Source: Draconibacterium aestuarii (GTDB taxonomy: Bacteria; Bacteroidota; Bacteroidia; Bacteroidales; Prolixibacteraceae). From it: 64,000 nt of DNA. A program made the translations under genes and the position numbers. Location: positions 1 through 64,000 of the forward strand of contig JAPOHD010000062.1 in NCBI GenBank assembly GCA_026671195.1. The letters run 5' to 3'. How positions within the stretch are numbered: the first letter of the stretch is position 1; each line of letters begins with the position of its first letter. The notes under the pieces were generated by a model, which searched no databases, was not told where the DNA came from, and saw nothing but the letters and a program-made list of their open reading frames with translations. This document shows positions 60,943 through 64,000 of this stretch, in pieces.

Positions 60943-62412
60943 ATGAATCAAAAGAAGTATCCGGTATCGAGAAGGGACTTTATCAAAGTTTCAGCAGCTA
61001 CTACAGCTGCAGTTTCAACCATGAGTTTGGGAGCTTGTAATACAGAAGAGGTTCCGGCCCCCATGAAACGCCCATTTGGGAAGTTGGGCTTTAATGTAAC
61101 AACACTTGGTTTGGGCGGGCAGGCTTCCATACAGTGGACACCCGAGGATGTTGATCCCGTTCCTATTATTCTAAAAGCATTTGAGTTGGGGGTAAACTAT
61201 TTCGACACCTCAAATTTATATGCAAAAAGCCAGTTGCATTTTCATGCGGCTTTCGAAAAGCTGAACTTAATTCCTGGAAAAGAAAACTATAACAAAACAC
61301 TGCGTGAATCAATTTGGTTAACCAGTAAAACCGGAATGCGCTGGGGAAAACCCGGTTGGCCCGAGCACGAAAACGTAAACAACTGGTCGAACGGGGAAAA
61401 TGTAAAATGTGCTGTTGATGATGTGAAACGCTCGTTGACCCAAATTTTTGGAGATGGTGAAGGAAATTATCCGGAAGGCGCCTATTTAGATATGGTACTT
61501 TGCCACACACTGCATAATACCGATGAAGTAGATGTGCTTTACGAAGGACTGGAAACACCTCTAAATCCGGATGGTAATTTTGGAGCATTAGTTGCCCTGC
61601 GCGATTTGAGAGACGGAACAAATCATACCGGGATGAATCCGAAAGAGGAAAAGCTTATAAAACACATAGGATTTTCAGGTCATGCCAATCCGCCGGCCAT
61701 GATGGACATGATTCAGCGCGACGAATACGGAATTTTGGATGGAATTTTGATTGCGATTAATGCCAACGACAAAACAAAAATGAACATGCAGCACAATGTA
61801 ATTCCGATTGCCGAGGCAAAAGGAATGGGGGTAATCGGCATGAAAGTTTTTGCCGATGCTGCCATGTATCATAAAGAACCGCGTTGGTCGCAAACACCCG
61901 AAGATGTTTTTCGAGAAATTGGCACAGCTGAATTACCAAGCAAGCCGCTAATTGAATACTCGCTATCAACACCGGGTGTTCATACATTAATTATTGGTAT
62001 TGGTCATATTGATGAGGATCCGATGAAATGCCAGCTGGTTCAGAATTTTTATGCAGCCCAAATTACTCCGGATGGAATGAGTGCCGACGAGCGTAAACGG
62101 ATTGAGGAACAGGCCAAAGCAGTAAAACCAAAGAGTAACTATTTTCAGGCTATAGATAAGGAAAAGCTTTCAACTCCAAGAGATCTAAAACTCGAAGCGA
62201 ACAAACTAACATGGCAGTCAGCCCTTGCTGATGAAGAGCCCATTTCTCATTACGAAATAATGGTGAATGGGCAACTGGTGGGAAAAGTGGAACACAAACC
62301 GCAGCTTCTTAAAAGTAAACCGTTCGGATTTGATTTAAAGGAGCATGGCAAAGAAATAATTGTGGTGGCGGTTGACAAAGCCGGTAACCGGTCAGAAAAA
62401 TTGGTGGTTTAA
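60943..62412 (+). CDS. Tat-exported aldo/keto reductase lipoprotein with C-terminal Ig-like domain
   Basis: A 489-aa exported AKR-fold protein. Residues 1-31 form a twin-arginine signal (SRRDFIKVSAATTAAVSTMS) ending at a lipobox (LGAC31). The AKR barrel has FELGVNYFDTSNLYAKSQ with the catalytic D/Y, SIWLTSKTGMRWG with Lys, and MVLCHTLHN with His, so the tetrad is apparently intact. Residues ~410-489 form a fibronectin III/Ig-like strand domain (LTWQSALADEEPISHYEIMV), which ordinary AKRs lack. Tat export implies folding with a cofactor in the cytoplasm. The substrate is unknown. Confidence 0.88.
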   Translation: MNQKKYPVSRRDFIKVSAATTAAVSTMSLGACNTEEVPAPMKRPFGKLGFNVTTLGLGGQASIQWTPEDVDPVPIILKAFELGVNYFDTSNLYAKSQLHFHAAFEKLNLIPGKENYNKTLRESIWLTSKTGMRWGKPGWPEHENVNNWSNGENVKCAVDDVKRSLTQIFGDGEGNYPEGAYLDMVLCHTLHNTDEVDVLYEGLETPLNPDGNFGALVALRDLRDGTNHTGMNPKEEKLIKHIGFSGHANPPAMMDMIQRDEYGILDGILIAINANDKTKMNMQHNVIPIAEAKGMGVIGMKVFADAAMYHKEPRWSQTPEDVFREIGTAELPSKPLIEYSLSTPGVHTLIIGIGHIDEDPMKCQLVQNFYAAQITPDGMSADERKRIEEQAKAVKPKSNYFQAIDKEKLSTPRDLKLEANKLTWQSALADEEPISHYEIMVNGQLVGKVEHKPQLLKSKPFGFDLKEHGKEIIVVAVDKAGNRSEKLVV

Positions 62413-62495
62413 TGAAATATTAATCCGATGGTTGCCGAATTTTGAACATATTTGCATACTATTGGTTTCAGTAAGAAAAACAAAAAATAAACTAT

Positions 62496-63161
62496 ATGGT
62501 AGATAGAATCTCGGATCCCATCGGACGATTAATGGGACTTCGTTATAAATCGCATCCTTGGCATGGTGTCTTTATTGGAGAAAAGGCGCCGGAAGAATTA
62601 ACTGCTTTTATCGAGGTGGTTTCAACAGATACTGTAAAATACGAAATTGACAAAGACAGTGGTTATTTACGCATCGACCGGCCACAAAAATATTCGAATG
62701 TAGTACCGGCACTCTATGGTTTTATTCCGCAAACATTTTGCGGGAATAAAGTTGGAGAATATTGCAGTGAAAAAACCGGGAAAAAGGGAATTATCGGGGA
62801 TGGTGATCCCATCGATATTTGTGTTTTAACGGAGAAGAATATTGCACATGGAGATCTTTTGGTAAACGCAATTCCAATTGGAGGTTTTCGAATGATAGAT
62901 GGAAACGAAGCCGATGATAAAATTATTGCAGTACTTCGGAATGATACGGTTTATGGTCACTTTAAGGATATTTCGGAGGTGCCTGCAATTGTAATTCAAC
63001 GTTTGGAACATTACTTTTTAACTTACAAAGATATGCCCGGCGAAGAAAAAGATACTGAAATTGCCGGTTCTTATAATGCTGAAGAAGCACACGAAGTAAT
63101 TAAACGTTCGGTGGCAGATTATAACGACAAGTTTGCAAATCTTGGAAAGTTACTTTCTTAG
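62496..63161 (+). CDS. ppa: Inorganic pyrophosphatase, family I
   Basis: Hydrolyses pyrophosphate in the cytoplasm, 221 aa. The family signature is GDGDPIDICVLTEKNI near residues 106-121 (metal-binding aspartates), followed by GGFRMIDGNEADDKIIAV near residues 129-146 and YKDMPGEE. The N-terminal DRPQKYSNVVPALYGFIPQT holds the usual KYExDxxGxL-like region in divergent form, close to eukaryote-like bacterial enzymes. A perfect terminator follows. Confidence 0.93.
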   Translation: MVDRISDPIGRLMGLRYKSHPWHGVFIGEKAPEELTAFIEVVSTDTVKYEIDKDSGYLRIDRPQKYSNVVPALYGFIPQTFCGNKVGEYCSEKTGKKGIIGDGDPIDICVLTEKNIAHGDLLVNAIPIGGFRMIDGNEADDKIIAVLRNDTVYGHFKDISEVPAIVIQRLEHYFLTYKDMPGEEKDTEIAGSYNAEEAHEVIKRSVADYNDKFANLGKLLS

Positions 63162-63175
63162 GTACTTAATGCATA

Positions 63176-63211
63176 AAAAATGCCGGATTGTAATTTCAGT
63201 CCGGCATTTTT
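63176..63211. terminator. Bidirectional terminator after ppa
   Basis: AAAAATGCCGGA (63176-63187) pairs perfectly with TCCGGCATTTTT (63200-63211). It lies between convergent ppa and the partial peptidase gene. Confidence 0.92.
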
Positions 63212-63242
63212 GTATTCCACATTGTGATTAAAATTTTTACTC

Positions 63243-64000
63243 TTAATATATTCTCCCAACCGGATATCGCTCAAACGATTTTTCAGCCCATTCGGTGTTA
63301 TTGTAAATGTAAGCCAGTTGTGCCCTGTGGTTTTTTGCAAATTCCGGATCTGACTTTTGTTTGGCTTCAAATTCTTTTTTGAATTCTGGGTGTTCATCCA
63401 GGTATTTTAACGCATTTTCTTCAAAACCATACGACGAAAAATATTCGCGTGCATCCAGAATATTATCAAAGAAATTCCATCTGAAAAACGAGTCGCGTGC
63501 TTTGGGTTCAAGTGTTTCAATCAGGTATCTTATCTTTTTCTGCCGAACAGGGATTACCAAATCTCCTGCATTATAATTTATTCTCTGAATCTCTGATCTT
63601 GTAAGAACCTTATCGTGAAAATAATGCCCGTTATATGGGATTTTAGCATTGGAATATTCTTCAATGTAATCTATTTCAACCTCAATTGTGGTGTCATTCT
63701 GTAAGGTGCTAAATTCAATTCCATTCCGGATTAATTGGTCCACTACCGATTTCCAGGCTTGTGGTAATATATAATATTCCGGAATTATTATCTCTTCAGT
63801 TGGCGAGTAAACGTCAAAAAATTTAATCTCTTCGGTGTAAGGTTTCGTTTTGTTGTAACCAAAACGAGGCAAGCCACTTACAGGGCTAATTTGTTTTTCA
63901 TCAACTTCATAACCTTTAAATTCAATCATTCTGAATTGGGTTGTATCCAGCTCAAAATTTATAGAATAGTTTTTGGCTGTCATCGATTCCTGGATCCCTT
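63243..64000 (-). CDS. C-terminal part of a probable M14 zinc carboxypeptidase (runs off the window)
   Basis: The frame stays open from the internal ATG at 63983 to the window edge (codons for GIQES precede it), so the gene is cut at its 5' end. The visible ~250 residues lack the catalytic HxxE. The C-terminal pattern EHPEFKKEFEAKQKSDPEFA, followed by NHRAQLAYIYNNTEWAEKSF and RYPVGRIY, is one I know from the tail of Bacteroidota M14-family metallopeptidases. The identification rests on that tail and should be treated as tentative. Confidence 0.6.
   Translation of the reverse strand, partial: GIQESMTAKNYSINFELDTTQFRMIEFKGYEVDEKQISPVSGLPRFGYNKTKPYTEEIKFFDVYSPTEEIIIPEYYILPQAWKSVVDQLIRNGIEFSTLQNDTTIEVEIDYIEEYSNAKIPYNGHYFHDKVLTRSEIQRINYNAGDLVIPVRQKKIRYLIETLEPKARDSFFRWNFFDNILDAREYFSSYGFEENALKYLDEHPEFKKEFEAKQKSDPEFAKNHRAQLAYIYNNTEWAEKSFERYPVGRIY

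Overview
The window looks like a chromosomal segment of a Bacteroidota bacterium, probably of the Marinilabiliales/Prolixibacteraceae type. This rests on gene content and signals, not on a database search. Starts lack Shine-Dalgarno sequences, many genes are preceded by the Bacteroidota -7 element TAnnTTTG (often with TTTG about 19 bases upstream), SecD and SecF are fused, S16 has a long Ala/Glu tail, and there are DUF2807, DUF5916/CBM9, sulfatase, TIGR02757 and head-to-head housekeeping genes of that phylum. No prophage, integrase, insertion sequence, CRISPR array or rRNA operon is visible.

Layout. 1-5.6 kb: rpsP, rimM, a DUF2807 adhesin-like protein, a TsaC/Sua5 protein, a GT4 glycosyltransferase and lysA. 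5.6-6.35 kb: a non-coding region carrying a degenerate 21-base direct-repeat array. 6.35-9.7 kb: indolepyruvate:ferredoxin oxidoreductase (iorA, iorB) followed by an unnamed internally duplicated protein. 9.7-14.6 kb (minus strand): a putative double-glycine bacteriocin locus with a 60-aa precursor, small membrane proteins, a Yip1-like protein, a thioredoxin-like protein and a C39-peptidase ABC exporter. It is preceded by a strongly folded GC-rich block. 15.1-16.6 kb: a FAD-dependent dehydrogenase. 16.9-23.2 kb: a MacAB/TolC-type efflux operon with two paralogous permeases. 23.4-27.1 kb: a sulfatase and a DUF5916 outer-membrane protein. 27.3-30.3 kb: mdh, a retropepsin-like protease, a second and longer 21-base array, and small proteins. 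30.4-38.5 kb: secDF, tatA, a Ca/Na antiporter, lolD, a TIGR02757 protein, trmN6, a flavodoxin and an FNR-type reductase. 38.6-44.3 kb (minus): radC, two polysaccharide deacetylases, two acyltransferase-like proteins and upp in one tight operon. 44.5-46.7 kb (minus): rpsT, tRNA-Glu, lptB and tatC. 47-57.9 kb: recQ, ahcY, a Rieske-like lipoprotein (minus), greA, a HIT protein, dnaE, trxA and a DUF58 protein. 57.9-64 kb: a split ThrE exporter (minus), comM, a Tat-exported aldo/keto reductase lipoprotein, ppa, and the 3' end of a probable M14 carboxypeptidase running off the window.

Most of the window is core metabolism and envelope biogenesis (SecDF, TatA/TatC, LolD, LptB, TolC). The points most worth a second look are the two 21-base phased repeat arrays (5735-5917 and 28873-29227). 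Both are non-coding, have a period of two DNA helical turns and share a TTnRA core although their remaining sequence differs. The bacteriocin-like locus, the duplicated IOR-associated protein, and a Rieske-like protein with Cys in place of the second His ligand come next.
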